A DNA stretch of 64,000 nt, taken from assembly GCA_015680685.1 (NCBI GenBank), contig MNCI01035665.1:325705-389704 (forward strand), in the 5' to 3' direction. A program made the translations under genes and the position numbers. Below the pieces are notes generated by a model. That model saw nothing but the letters and a program-made list of their open reading frames with translations. It made no database searches and was not told the origin of the DNA. Of the stretch, positions 11,643 to 24,649 are shown piece after piece (the stretch's first letter is position 1; every line of letters begins with the position of its first letter). Source of the DNA: Gnetum montanum. Lineage: Eukaryota > Streptophyta > Gnetopsida > Gnetales > Gnetaceae.

Positions 11643-12764
11643 TGAGGATTAAGAACTTAGAAGGGAGGTTGAATAAGTTCCCCATAGTTAAAATTGATCA
11701 ACCCATAAAAAATACACTTAATTTTTATGTGGTTCCCCAACTTGGGTACATCCACACTCAAAGGGTAGAATCCTTGCACATATTTGGACTTTGTTTCTTA
11801 AAAATGTGGTTCGAAGGATATCACACCCTATATGAGCTCTGAGCTCCACACTAGAGTGTTTTATTATAGCAAAACCACTCAACCCCACAAGGTCCCAACA
11901 AGCTCAAAATGTGATTTTAAGGATCCCACAACCTTTACAGAATTGAGTTCTACTTTTGAGTATTTGGATGCTACACAAACACTCAATCCTATAGGATCCC
12001 AACAAGCTCAATGATGATGCCTTCTCATAATAAGCACATCAACATCATAGGGTAACAAAAAGAGAGAAAACGATACAAGGAAAGAATGTAACTACAATTA
12101 CAAGTCCTTGTCATTGAAGCTCAATTCAACATACAATCATACAATCATGAAAATAATGTAACAATGAAGGATAAGAGCACAAGAGTATAGATATGATAAT
12201 GATTGCTTTGATGTTGATAAAACTTGCACAATTCTGAAGAATTTGATATCTTCTTATAGTTTTGGAGTTTCTAAAACCTCCTTGAACTTTGTGCGATGAC
12301 TACCCAATGGCTAGTGTAGACGTCTCTTTCGAAGTTGGGATGTCTACCTAAGATCTACCTCAATTTTGGAGAGATGTCTCCTTGGAGAATGGGACATCTC
12401 TTCAGAGACATTTCTTGAAGACGTCTTCTTGTGAATTCATTCTTCTTAGTTGAGACACCTTCTATTTCTTGAAGATGTCTAATCAACTATTGAGCTTTGG
12501 TTCTTGAGGCTTTTTCTCATTGATTTGACTTCTTCCTAATCCTTGGAGCATCTTCATTTTATTTGTAGTCTTTGTTCTCATCCATATGTGTCCATGCTCT
12601 CATCTTTCATATGAAGCCTCTATTTTGATAACTTGTTATAGATTTCATTTCCTTGAGTCCTCATTCATAATGTGGATTTCTTGTTCATTACCTATAAACA
12701 CATCATCCATAACATTCCTTGTTTTGTAATTTTTTTAAGGTTTTGGCATACCAAAAGATAAACA
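11643..12764 (-). repeat. 5' LTR of F
   Basis: It is the partner of 7026-8144. Minus-strand ends are TGTTTATC and AATCCTCA, the canonical TG...CA. It is followed on the plus strand by the TTTTA duplication at 12765-12769. Confidence 0.85.
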
Positions 12765-12769
12765 TTTTA
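12765..12769. repeat. Target-site duplication of F, right
   Basis: TTTTA, identical to 7021-7025. Confidence 0.8.
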
Positions 12770-12829
12770 TACATAAGCATGCAACGTTGATCATGCATAT
12801 ATGAGCTTTATATTTTTATGTCTAATTTG

Positions 12830-13150
12830 AAGAATATGCTAAAGTTCCATGTTTTGTTAAGTTATATAATCTTTCATTGATTTTTCAAAAAGTCAATCAT
12901 AAAAGTATTGGTCTTCTAGATCCCATTAAGCATATGGAGTCTATTTTTACAACTTTTGATTTTTGTAGAAATCTTTTGTTGAAATCAACCTTATCAATTT
13001 TAAAAAATAATTGGTATTACAAGTAGGAGCAAAGACTCATATTAAACCAATTACATATTATAATCTTCTTAATTCTAATAACTTTTACCATTGTGAAGGA
13101 CATTTGTTTAATGATTTTCCTTTTCTACTAAAATTTTTTTTGAAGATAAG
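12830..13150 (+). pseudogene. Possible L1 ORF1 fragment with zinc knuckle remnant
   Basis: A plus-strand frame reads FVKLYNLSLIF, then DPIKHMESI, and after a frame change YHCEGHLFNDFP. Plant L1 ORF1 proteins have an RNA-binding region with phrases like VRLYNLP and a knuckle of the form C-x2-C-x4-GHLFRDCP, so this resembles a decayed example. The first cysteine has become tyrosine and the last phenylalanine. It could belong to the same L1 whose reverse transcriptase starts at 27133, but nothing links them. Weak call. Confidence 0.25.
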
Positions 13151-14240
13151 AAAAAATATGTTGAACTTGAAGATATAAAAAATTAAGTTAACATCAATGA
13201 TAAGAATGATCAAATGACAATAAAGAAGCTAGAGAAGATAAAAGCTCCTATGTATATTTTTACTAGTACTAGAGAAATTATTAAGTAGCCTAGACAAATA
13301 GCTTGTAAGAAAAATTTTCCTTGTTCAAAAAGAATACTATTAACTCAAAGATTAAAACTAGTGTCAACAAGAAGGTTATAGCTAATGACAAAAATTCATA
13401 ACAAAAGATAAATAATAAGCTAGAAGGTGAAGATCTTTCACAAGTCGTATCACTTTCTTACTTTAATACAAATATTAATATTAATCAATAACTCTCTATC
13501 TCAAATCCTTTTGCTATTTTAAGTTTAAGTATAAATGTTAAAAAAGTGATGTAAATTTTATTAGGATTTGGATCTTCCTCCTTAGTAATAATTAATTTTT
13601 TACTTACTTTCAAAGTATCAATTATAAGATTGTACACTTAAATAGATAATCCTAAAATTGGAAAGTTTTTTTCTTTCCATATTTTTTATGATGTCTACTT
13701 AGTATCAAGCTTGTGATGTATTCTAAATTTTCTTTGCTCATTAATAACATTTTTTTAGGATCCAACATCCATCATTTCCTTGCCCACACCTCCTTCCCTT
13801 TCCTAAACTAACAAAATGTATTTTTAATTTTTTCCTAAGATTACTTAACTCTTCCTAGAATAATTAATTTTTGTTGTCCAACAATCTTCCAAAATTAATA
13901 CTCTCGTTTCTTTAAATTAAAAAACTAACCTTGCTTCTAAGTAAGCTAAATCTACCATTCTTTGGTTTTGAGCTCAAATCCAAACTATGGAAAAATAACA
14001 TACCAATACCCATAGCCTCTTATCATCCTTATAAATTATACTAACAAAACACAAGTAACACAAACAAACATAGGAATCAAATGTAATACTAGCACGTCAT
14101 CATACTTAATGAATTACTTCTCCTGTATGCTACTTCTCTAACATCACATTACCTAACTACAAAGATAAGGTTAGTGCACATATGAGGTTGAAATTATAAA
14201 CATAAGCTTATAGCCATCATAACCATATAAACCATAACAA
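13151..14240. other. Unassigned AT-rich sequence
   Basis: No family recognised; frames are short and interrupted on both strands. Confidence 0.4.
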
Positions 14241-14316
14241 TGAGATTTTAGCTTAGTGGTAAAACTCTTAATTTGAAAGCTCCAAGTCATGGGTTTGATT
14301 CTCGTGGATAATGTGG
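14241..14316 (+). repeat. tRNA-derived SINE-like unit or tRNA pseudogene
   Basis: A box-like TAGCTTAGTGG at 14248-14258 and B box-like GGGTTTGATTC at 14290-14300 are 42 bases apart, the spacing of a tRNA internal polymerase III promoter. The T-arm around the B box can still pair partly, whereas the acceptor stem does not, so this is not a working tRNA. Plant SINEs carry such tRNA-like heads. The tail and target duplication are not clear. Confidence 0.45.
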
Positions 14317-14466
14317 AGTTACAAAGTTCTAACTAAACTATATATCTTGGGGTGTATCTATATTAAAATTATTCAAGGGTTCCAACATCCATAATCATAT
14401 AGAGCATATGTTATAAAATATTTAAATACCCACATAACCCTTCATTACATAAACATTAATAATCAT

Positions 14467-15003
14467 TGATGAGCAACGAGTACCCCCTATGCCCAACCAT
14501 ACGAATTACAAGCATTCATGCACAATCCAATTGAATTCTGTGGATGGAACTAGTTTGGCATCTATATTGTTAAGCATTAATCACAAGACACTATCTTCCC
14601 ACTTGGACTAGTGGTATTTTGTCACATATGATTTAGTCCAAAGTGAGGCATATGATTGTTGATGTTTTTGTGGCTTTAAACTAATTTTAACAATATTATA
14701 GAAATTAATTATTTAATCTAACTTACAACAAGAAGATAATCCTAAACTAGCCTAAGGACAATGAGTGTCCATTCCCCGCTTGCCGTACACATCTTGAACT
14801 CACGTATCCACTGCTGAGATTACCAAGTGTTATGCTCTTGGGCAAACCAAGCAATAACATTGTTAGGATTACATTCAAAACTAATCACGCTCAAAACTAA
14901 TCACGCTCATTCCACTGATTGATTATCATGCATGGAAATGTACATATTAACTAAGTACATGAAAAGTAAATTGTATGGAAAGTAAATCTATTCTATTCTA
15001 AGT
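14467..15003 (-). repeat. Truncated LTR of A2
   Basis: It begins TGATGAGCAACGAGTACCCC and keeps the order of motifs seen in the B, C and E LTRs: CCAACCATACGAAT, a TTGTCACATATG(A/G)TTTAGTCC segment, and TTACCAAGTGT repeats. It stops at 15003, where other LTRs continue with their TATA box and U3 repeats. Confidence 0.7.
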
Positions 15004-16963
15004 GCTGCAAGGTATTTAAAAAATCTTAGCTTTATTTTTGGCACATCAAAGTGTTCAAGTACATCGATGCTTAAATAAGGATCCATAGAATCCTCAACTT
15101 CTACTATGAGCACTTCGAAAATAAGGGGCCTACAATCCTTGATAGGTCCTACTCAGTGTTGTAGGTCATGGCCGGATGAGTTAAAGATTGCTTACTCCTT
15201 TTCCTTCTCAACCTCCTTGAGTTTGGTTTGAAGTTATAAGAAATCTTCATCCCTTGTCACTACTTAGTTAACAATGATAGGATTAGCTAAGCGGGCTCTT
15301 CGTTATGTAACGTTGGTAGCCAACTATCAATTTTTTGTTATGGTTGTCTCAAGGTGGGCATTGGAAATAATGAGCATTCCCTTAGTCTCTAGCAGTTCCA
15401 ATTGGATAATAGTAATGTTATTTGGGAGATCAAAGATCTTTAGAAGTGGTTGCTTGATACCCACTAGTCTATCTAGCACCTTCTCATGCTAGGCTACACT
15501 TAGCCTTCCACTTACTCTTACAGACATTTGCACATCTTTTAGTGCAACAATGTCTAGCATAGTGGTTGTAGGAGCATTTAAGACCTCTACTATGTGATCA
15601 GCCACCACCTCTACTATTGTCCCCTATTTATGATGTTGCATCAGCAAGGCAATTGCCCCCTCGCCATCCTCCAAGTGCACCAAAAAAGTAGCAGCATTTT
15701 TAGAGATATTTGGGAATTGTTATTGTCCTAGGATGGACACTGTCACCTCCCACACACTTAGATTTGATCTCGTGGTTGCTTGCATCCTTTGTGTAGATAA
15801 TAGTGGTGTAGTCTCCTTTAAATAGCTAATGGTTTGGGTAACTTTGTTGAGGTGACTCAAAGCTGGTTGGTAGACTAAAGGTTCTCCACCACTCAGTACT
15901 ACCTACTACTACTACAAGAGTTGCTCACAAAGCTTCTACATGCACTCAATGGTAGCATGAGCCTCCAACATTATTTCTTGAGTTAGTGGTGGTGGTGGCT
16001 ACTCCTCTTCTTGTAGCTTTATGGGTGCTTTTTCCTTCATCATCTCTTGCCAAGATGTGGCAGGAGCATGATGAAGTGCATCATTGGCATAATGGGCTAT
16101 GCCTTTCCTTTTGCATAGTTTTCTGATGAGGCATGGAAATGGGAGTGTCTTCCTCCCATGCTCATTTTCTTTGAATTGTTTCTCAATATCTAAAAATATG
16201 AGCTATGGAAGGTTGATTGGGAATTTATTGCTTAGAGTGATACACACATAGACAAAGAAGGCTATGATTTTTCTTAGCCTCACTATTGGGTTAGGGTGAT
16301 AGGCTACAATTTTGAAATATGTCTTCTCTACCTTGGTAAGTGCACCATACTTCTTATGGTCCACTCCATAGCATCATTAGATCTATTCATTCTTGATGTT
16401 TGGGTCCACCTACATTGAAATCTTTACCAAGGTTGTCCCAATGTTTGACAACAAGAGGACCTCTAAAATGTCCTCGATTGAATAGGACACGTTAATGTCC
16501 TTGATCTTGACTATGGCACTTGCTTGCCTAGTATTCTAGAAGAGGTATGTCTCTCCCATGTACCACTCCCCATTGGAAGTGATGATAGGCCATATGAGAA
16601 AGGTTTGCAATTAAGTTTTTACCTCTTTTAGTGCCTTATCTAAGAAAAACCAAAGTTAAGTTCTTGACGAACTATACTTTAGACATCCTTGGAATGAATT
16701 CACCTTAGGTAGGCCTCAATCAAGGTGACTTCCAAGTTTGGTCCAAGCCCAGGCACCTTGTCTCATTGTAATTGACTAGTTTTAGTTATGAGAATTTAGT
16801 GAACATATTCCACTTCGGGCTCCTCTTGAAGAGGTCCCATGGCATGTGTTTTAGCTACTTTTTCTTGGGGCTGCTATGGCTATTGGCCTCTTCCCCCTCT
16901 TGGTTTCTTGTCCCTTGGTTGGGATGGTCTTTCCTCCTGTAGTCTTTTGGATCTTAGTGCCAT
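15004..16963 (-). pseudogene. A2 ORF2 pseudogene, 3' truncated
   Basis: The start at the minus-strand ATG at 16963 follows an ATTACAG string. The N-terminus begins MALRSKRL and is basic as in A1. The region corresponding to WPIL-x(5)-WYMGET lies near 16570-16600. The C-terminal coiled-coil region and the MEEP...TT stop are lost at the junction with the LTR remnant. Many stop codons are present. Function unknown. Confidence 0.55.
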
Positions 16964-18840
16964 CTGTAATCACAACATAACCAAGGATTAGCTTTTAATC
17001 TATAACTTAGAGCACTTTGATAACTTATCTCCTTGGCTAGTTACACTTAGGATAAGTTGTGATTATGGTGGATTGATTATTTTAATATTATTATATTATT
17101 ATTTTATTTGAATGGACAAGATTTTGGTGGTAAGGTTTAACTTACATGAGTTAGTGATCTTTAATATTATTTTATTAGTTAAACCTTGTGGGAGTTAGAA
17201 AAATTTCAAAAACTTTTCTAGCAAAAACCTATGATTTGTGGCTTCCACAATGTGAAGCTCACCTCCAATGGTTGCAAGATTGAAGAACATAGTGATTTGG
17301 ACAAGTGGTTAGAAATATATGGACTTGGGAAAGTCCTAGGCTCTTAAAACTATAAAAACCCCTCATGCATTTGTGGGAAAATGGCAAACATTGGCTAAGT
17401 GTCAAGTATTTTTGTGCTACGTCAATAGGGATGCATCAATGAAGCCAAAAACTAAAATTTTTCCCATTCAAAAACTAATAAAAACAAAGAATTTTTCTAT
17501 AAAATTAGAGTCCAGAGGAAGGTAGAAAAGTCGAGAATAACTAGGAATGCTTGAAGAGGGATTACAATATGTGGAAAATGAAGATTTTTAGGAGATTAAT
17601 GTATCAAGGAGGATAAAACATTGGATGCTTTGTGGTAGAAAATGTAATATTTAAGAGAAAAATGGCTTAGGGATAATGAATTTAACCATCCAATAAAGGA
17701 GTATGCAAGTGGGTCCTCCCCATTGTAGGCTCATGCCCTTATTGCCCTTGCATGCCCTTAAACCAAGGTGTTCATTGACCCCAAGGATGATTAATGGTTT
17801 TGGATCATTAAAGACCAAATCACCAAGGAATTCATCAAAGAATTTCAATTATTTACTAATGATCCCATCAAAAAAATCATGAAAATAGGTAGTTAGGTGG
17901 TTTATGGAAAGAATTAATAGATGAGAGAGAGTATGGAATGAAGTTTCCCATGGTGGTTACATGAAGTCCCTTGTGGAAGATATAATTAAGTATGACCTAA
18001 GAACTTCCTTGCTTAGTCCAAATAAGGACCATCTAGCTCCAATGACTTTGCACTGATACTTTAAACCATTCCACCCTTTGAGAGATAAGACCATCCCCAC
18101 ATAACACTCATCATTCATAAATAAGAAGAAAAGGGAAGCAGGAAGTGAAGAGGACCTTAGTTAGAGGGGTGTCTTCAGGCATGGGTAACATGTCTTTCTA
18201 ACTCCATAACTAATTCTTGTAGCCTATTATTGTGTCTACAGGGTGTTCTTTAAATTTCCATTATTATTATTTTTTTCAAATGGGAACCACACCATGCAAA
18301 GACATTGCTTCTTATTTATTGGTCTATGATGAAATGGTAAGAAGTCCATGGAAATACTCATGTAACTTAGACAGTAGGTAGGTACAAAAGTGATAAATCC
18401 CTTTGAAATCACACCCTTGTCCATCCTCTTAATTCATCCCAAGTTTTAAAATACAAAGGTCATCAGTTCCTTATAAGTTGTTATTAATAAGGAACCTCAT
18501 ATTTCCAAAATAAGGAAACACCATAGCATTGAGTAGAGTGATGGATGAGATGGACTCACTTCCTGCTAACATAAAAAGAATTAATGTCCCATTAGTAAAT
18601 GTCAAAATTGTAAAATGAGATCTAGTCATTTTGCAATCAAGTAATCAATAAATTTTAAACCACCAGCAATGAGTAGCCATTGTTGGCACCAAGTCCTAAT
18701 GGCAATAAAGAAAAATGAAGAAACATAAGGAAAATTCAAATATAGAAAAATATAGAAAAAATTGTAAAATACCTAAGAAAATGGAAAACATATGAAAGAT
18801 GGTGTAAAAAAAAGTTAAAATGTAATTATTAGTTCCTAAT
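16964..18840 (-). other. A2 spacer between gag and ORF2
   Basis: Same organisation as the A1 spacer. It contains the conserved peptide block at 17690-17812 and the AGGCATGGGTAACATGTC motif near 18176. No other reading frame is supported. Confidence 0.5.
17690..17812 (-). pseudogene. A2 copy of conserved short peptide block
   Basis: Collinear with the A1 block. The nucleotides around the GGGTCCTCCCC string (minus strand GGGGAGGACCC) are the best preserved part. Function unknown. Confidence 0.4.
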
Positions 18841-20030
18841 TTAGGATGGGGAATCTCCCCCACGACTAAGCTCATGGGTGACATAAGTGCTAATAAATGG
18901 GTCAAATGTTTCATGCATTTTTTGAATAGTTTTGTATTCTCATTGTCAAGCCATTGGGTGTTTTTTGATTTAGTGGCTACTGTGAAAACTTGGTTTTGCA
19001 TACACCCTCATTCCTAAAGTTTGTCGAGGGTTGGTATAGGGATCATATTAACACTTTGAATTGTCGACCCACAACCACACCCTTTATTATTATTAGTAAT
19101 ACATGGAATTTTCTATCTCTTCACAATGATAGGTTCATCCTTCATGTTTTGTGTTGGAGCGATGATGGTTATTAGATTTTGCATAGGGTTAGGAGACATT
19201 GTTTTTGTAAGGAATAATGTTGCACCAGATTGGCCTTGTATTGTTTTTAATAAGATAGTATGTCTATAAGTTTTATTTGTATGTGTGATAATTATCCTAA
19301 AGAAAGGATGTTTCCACAACTTTTGTTGAGAGCTACTAACATTATCATTTACTTGTATGTTCATAGTGAATGTGGCATTCTTCCATTGAGGTTAGGATGT
19401 TAATCCTTCCTATGTGTTATTGGAGGGAAGTATGAGAATATTAAGGATGTGACAGAGGATAAGAGGTATGAGATGGTGATCCCACAGGAGATGTTGTGGG
19501 TTGATGATATTCAAGAGAGTGATAGTAGTGATTTGAGGTAGAGGAAGTAGAACCATTTGGAGAAACAGGTTGTTGAACATAGTATCCATACAGGTTCGGT
19601 TCGTAATAAGGGTATTGCCAATTTTGTTGATGACCTCCTCCATGAATATGGGTTTTGCCACTATGTTTGATAGTATATTTGAGGTTGATAAGAAGTCCCA
19701 CTAGAAGAGTATAGTCAGCTGTAGGACTGTTTATAATTACATTGTGAGTAAAGTAATTTCCTAGGCATTTATTTTCATATGAACTTGGGATTCAAAGCAA
19801 AAGCTCCAAACTCATGTAGATGTAACATAATTGGGCAATATCCCTTTGGATGGTCATATTGGAAAATGTCACATCCATCATCCTCTTCTCTAGTTGAGTC
19901 TATAACCTCTTCTACTACAACTATTTTCCTTTTTTGTTGATAAGTGTTTATACTTGTTTCTTTATTCTTTTTCTTCTTCTTCTTTTGATCACTTGATTAC
20001 TTTTTCCTCTTCTATGGACACTTGTGAATG
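18841..20030 (-). pseudogene. A2 gag C-terminal half
   Basis: The minus strand carries the same metal-binding segment and Pro/Tyr/Gln-rich tail as A1 (SSTSNHYYHSLEYHQ; NGSTSSTSNHY). It ends in ELSRGGDSPS followed by a stop at 18843, matching MLSHGGNTPS-stop in B. The capsid-like half is missing. A frame of about 100 codons (18696-19001) in another register overlaps the C-terminus and is considered a shadow. Confidence 0.6.
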
Positions 20031-20546
20031 AAATCCTAGTGTGTGGTGATGAAATTTGCAACCTATGAGAAGTTTTAGATACATCTTTGACATGTTGGAG
20101 TTTTTTTGGATTTTTTTAGGTTTTTCTAGGGCTTACTAGGTTGTGTATAGGTAAGTTTGGCAAGGGAAATGACTAGTGTAGTCTTCACACTTTGCCCCAC
20201 ACAACTACCATAGTATGTGGAACAAGATTCTTTAGTGTGTAGGCATTTTAAAGCTAATTCCCAACATGTTGGACTACTTAGTGTTCTTACCTAAGTCTTG
20301 TGGGGTCCACCCATAGAAAAACTACCACTGTGTAAGGCTAAGAAGATAAAATTTTAAGAAAATCTCAACATCTAGGGCCTATTTATTCATCTATTTTCCA
20401 ACCATAGAATGTAGAAGGTATTTCTTGGCATATAGAGCATTTCATGGGTAGCATGTGGCCATTGTGACGGGATTTTTACATCAAAACCTAGCACGTGAGT
20501 TTATTTTTCACCTAATTTCACAAGGGCAACATATAGGAGCTACATA
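20031..20546 (-). other. Block shared only with A1 5641-6130
   Basis: Close match to A1 with a few short indels (about 24 extra bases near 20414). No coding potential seen. Confidence 0.4.
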
Positions 20547-23500
20547 TTTTAGTTAAAACCTAAATACCCAACACTTCATAGTAATTTTTGCGTTTATCCA
20601 TCCCTGTGCACAATGTGGTTGTAGCAAAGTTGAGAATTTGGACTTCTTCCTACATCAATCGAGGTAAAACTCTTAAGTTTTGATGACAATGATGAAGAAG
20701 GTTGGATCCACAACTTAGAATCCAATGTTGGATGAGGCAGAGGAGGTAGTTTGGATCATCTCTAAGCTTCTAGATCCTTCCACAAGTGAAGGATCTTTGT
20801 TAAGGACTACAAAGTACCAATTTTTCCTAGATTTTCCTTATTTTCAATGTATGTTTAGAAACATTTTTCCACCTCTAGGTTAGTCTAGGCTGAAATTTTG
20901 CATTCCAAATATGTCCAATTTAAGGTTTAGGCTTTTTGATCATGCTAGGAGTGAAATTTGGATTTTTTCTATCTTGTGGAAAATATTTGGATTTTTTCTC
21001 ATACCTATGCACAGTGTTTTTACCCTAGTTTTACTAGTTTTAGTGAAATTTCAACATCTTTTATAGCTTATCTATGGGTAGATTTTTGAATCCTGATTGC
21101 ACATGATTGTTCATTAGAGTGTTTTTGATATCTTGGAGGTAAAATCATATTTTTTGGAATTTTTTTTGTATTTTTTATGAATTTTTTCTCAACCAAGTGT
21201 ATAGCTTTATTGCCTACTTTTCTCTTAATTTTGTAGTTCTTTCATGGAAAAACTAGAAATGTTGGTAATTTTTTGACCAAATGTGATCAACATCTAGGGT
21301 TCCAAGGGATGGAAGATGTAGTTTAGAGGGGTTGTAGATCAAATTTTTATTTTTTATAATTTTTCAAAAAAAATTCAAGGATTTTTACTATAGTCAATTC
21401 ACTGCAAATTAGGGTTTTTCGGTGAAAATTCTATGAAATCCTATATTTTTCTGCACTGTAATTATAGTGTTGATGGTGGATTTAAGCTATTCTAAGATTT
21501 TTTTCAATGTTTGCAACTAAAAATAATTTTTAAAAAAATTTTAGAGATTTTTTCCCAACCCCAGGATCTGTGTTAGTTAGTTATAGTTTTGATTACATAG
21601 TTTTACAATGTTGATAGCTAGTATTGACAACGTTGGGTATTGGGCTTGGGTTTTGGCATTATGAAATTTCTCTAGGTCTCATGGCTAGTATATGGCAATC
21701 TCTAGGCTTGCTAAGGTAGCATATGAGAGGCTTTTAGGATCTTTCATAAGGTAGAATGGTAGCATGTAGGCTCTAAAACATGTTTCTCATCACCACTTTC
21801 CATGTATTCTAAGCATTTTGGAACTATGGAATTTCTTTGATCACTTGTTGTAGGCATTATCTATCCTTTAACCCACAAAACTATCAATTTTTGCTTCCAT
21901 TTGTGCAAAAACTTGGTTTCAAGTTAACTCTTTGTGAAAATGCTTGTTTGAAGGTCTTACATGTCAATTGTTTATTACAATGTCAAACTAGTTTTTTCCT
22001 ATGTTGAATACCTATCAAGGTATCAAATTTAGTTTTTTTGTATGTAAATTGAAGTGTAAAAGGCTAAGTTTTTATTTGCATTATGATGGTATATGAGTTA
22101 GAGAACTTGATCTTTTTTTATAATTTTGTTCAATACTAACGTTGTCATTTTAGAGGCCATTTTAATTGAATTTTATTAATTTTGTTTTAAATGCTTCTAT
22201 GATTCTTATGGGTAATGGCTATGTGGTTATGTGGCTTGGATATATGTAGGGCATTAGTAAAACCTACTTTGATTATTATGGAGTTGGTGGGAATCTCATG
22301 TTACATTGAGATGGCTACTCAAAATAGCTTGAACCCTAATATGACCATTAACAAATGCACCCTAGTATGGTGTAGACCTGGTGCCATAGAATTCTTGATA
22401 TACATTCTCCACAATTACAATGTAATTATGTGGTCATACTTAGTTGTGGATGTTGCAGCTACAATTGCAAAGACTCTCGTGGCAAGGTCTTCTAGCTTCA
22501 TCTTGTAGTTCATGGTGGACGATCTTGACATAAAGAGAAATAGAGTAGAATGAGGGCTCGTATTTTGTGGGATTTCGATGATTATTCCAAATTTGGAATA
22601 TGCCCAAGCATTTGCAATACAACACCAATAACACCTTGATGCTAGATCATCGAATCAACACTCTATTCTAAAATCCTCTTGGAACTATCTACCTATTAGA
22701 AGTGTAAGCCTAGTTTTAAATTGACATTTTGTTTAATATTTTTTGTTTTAACGTTATTTATTCTAAGTGTTCTCATGTTTTGGTTTTGTAGGAATAGGGT
22801 ACATCATAGAGGATTGGTGAGAAATAACCAAACCTCATCTGTGGTGTATATAGCATTAGAGGAGTTTATGTAAGGTGAGGTCATAAGAGTGCTAGTGCTT
22901 AACAACTTGGTGTTGAGTTTGGTAGGTACCTTATGTAGTATTCTCACATATACCAAACATATGTAGCTACCAATCGTGCACACAAATTTTGGACTCTCTA
23001 AGATTTAGGAGCACTTTCACAAATTTAGTCTAAGGTTCCAACTTTGCCTAAGCATGGTGAGTAAAAAAAATTTAAGCATGCCTAACATTTTAGTAATTTT
23101 TAATTCTATTTTTTTTGTCTTTTTATTTTTAAGTTTTTATAGTTTTTATGTGTTGGTGATTATTTGGGACTGGACTACCAATGTTGGGGGCCTCCAATCT
23201 CATGACCAGGATCATAGGAAACGAAGGTATTCTTCAAACAAGGTATAGGCGCTTATTGGTCTCTAGGCAACCTCAAGGCCCAAATACCTCCAAATAGACT
23301 CAGTGGTTATGAAATGGTATAAATTTCAGTATGTGTTTACTGTTGTGAATACTAAAATGGTTGGGTTATGTATGAAACTATAATTGGCTATCATAAAAAA
23401 TTTCAGCTAACTTTGTTGAATACTGTGAGTTGTTGAAAGTTCCTATTTTGTTAAATCACTTAGTCTATATAGTCCCTATAGTACATTACTTGTAACAAAT

Positions 23501-24649
23501 AAAATTTTACAAAAATATTTGAGCACAATTCTGCCAATCTACTTCTAATTTTCCCCAAAGACAAAATTCTATAAGAAAATTAGATAGAGCAAGATTCAAT
23601 GGGTTTTATAAAGAGAAAAGAAAAAAAAGCAAATTTATGTGAATCTCAATAATTTAAGCAAGATAAATTGACATAAGGAAACACTTCGCAATAAAGTTAT
23701 TCCAGTTTAATCTATTATGAATAATCCAAACCCTCTAAGCTCAATAAGTAATTTCAGTAAAGACACTCTTATTTAACTACCAAAACACTTTGTAAATGAC
23801 AAAGTATAAGCTTCTACTTGGCTAGTTAAAATTTTTTTTACAAACAAGAGAACTTCTAGAAAAATTTTGCAATTTCCAAATTGTAATATTAAGGCAATAA
23901 AATTTATAAATACAAAAGCTATTTTAGTTATCTCAAAATATCAAAGATTTTCTATATTACCTAAACTCAAATAGGAAATTTCTATAAGACTTTACTATTA
24001 AATTGCTCAGGATGCCTTTCTACAAGATAAGCTCTTATATGAGAAACATTAATAGATGTCTAATATTGCACAAAAATAAAGCTATAAATGAAACCTAGAA
24101 AAATCCCAAAAGTAAATGTTAATCATGATAATATCTAAACCATTAGCTAAGTAAATAAAACAAAAGAGGAAGAGATGAACTCATAGGATTAAAATAAAGT
24201 AGTTGAATTGATGCTTTTAGTGAGCCATGCTTTACAAGAAATCTTCAATATTCTTCCCAAAATTCCCCCAAAAAGTCCCCTTTAATCTCTACCCTTCAAG
24301 CCTTTTTATAGTGGCTTTGGATAGTTCCAACCATCATAAAATATTAAGGTAAGCCACAAATATCTAGAAAATTAAATCATAACTTCCATAGGAAGTTCTA
24401 ATAAATTTTTGCCATAGTTTGACTAGTGTCCTATCAAATGTAAACATCTAGGAGATGTAGTTGTGCTTCTATATGATCTTCATGGGAAATTTAACCTAAG
24501 AAAATAAAGGTTTATAGATCTCCCTTTCTAAATTGTAACCTTTCCATGTACACATGTATTACCTTTTATTTTATATTATAACTTGGTTTCCACTATAATA
24601 ATATATAGTTTTTAATATTATGTTCCAACCCAAACTTTAATTCCAAAGA
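20547..24649. other. Unassigned 4.1 kb, no recognised gene or element
   Basis: I read all frames and recognised nothing. The longest open frame (22215-22508, 97 codons, MAMWLCGLDICRALVK...) has no domain I know and no partner elsewhere in the window. T-rich tracts followed by AG (for example TTGGTTTTGTAG near 22790) could be splice acceptors of an old gene or simply chance in AT-rich DNA. The 5' LTR of copia relic G is not evident here. Confidence 0.4.

Larger units (their letters stand above)
7026..12764 (-). mobile_element. F: gag-only Ty1/copia LTR retrotransposon, complete ends
   Basis: Two direct repeats of about 1.12 kb (7026-8144 and 11643-12764) enclose 3.5 kb. Perfect 5-bp duplications TTTTA flank the element at 7021-7025 and 12765-12769. 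Inside the right-hand (5') LTR lies a primer-binding site resembling the initiator-tRNA-Met type; inside the left-hand (3') LTR lies a purine tract. Transcription is leftward. The only recognisable coding region is copia-type gag; protease, integrase, reverse transcriptase and RNase H are absent. By structure this is a non-autonomous Ty1/copia derivative. The purine tract and adjoining repeat resemble SIRE/Maximus-type copia elements, which is an inference from motif style only. Confidence 0.85.
14467..20546 (-). mobile_element. A2: partial gypsy-like RT-less LTR retrotransposon
   Basis: A truncated LTR (14467-15003) is joined directly to the 3' part of ORF2, followed on the plus strand by spacer, gag C-terminal half and the block shared with A1. 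The purine tract and the end of ORF2 are deleted. Similarity to A1 is continuous from 15005 to 20546 apart from the tandem duplication present only in A1. No 5' LTR or target duplication was found at 20546, so the right end is ill-defined. Confidence 0.7.

Noticed and set aside
14241-14316. Functional tRNA gene
   Set aside because: Acceptor stem cannot pair and the D and T arms are mutated.
22215-22508. 97-codon frame as a host gene
   Set aside because: No known domain, no homologous copy, no clear promoter or exon partner.
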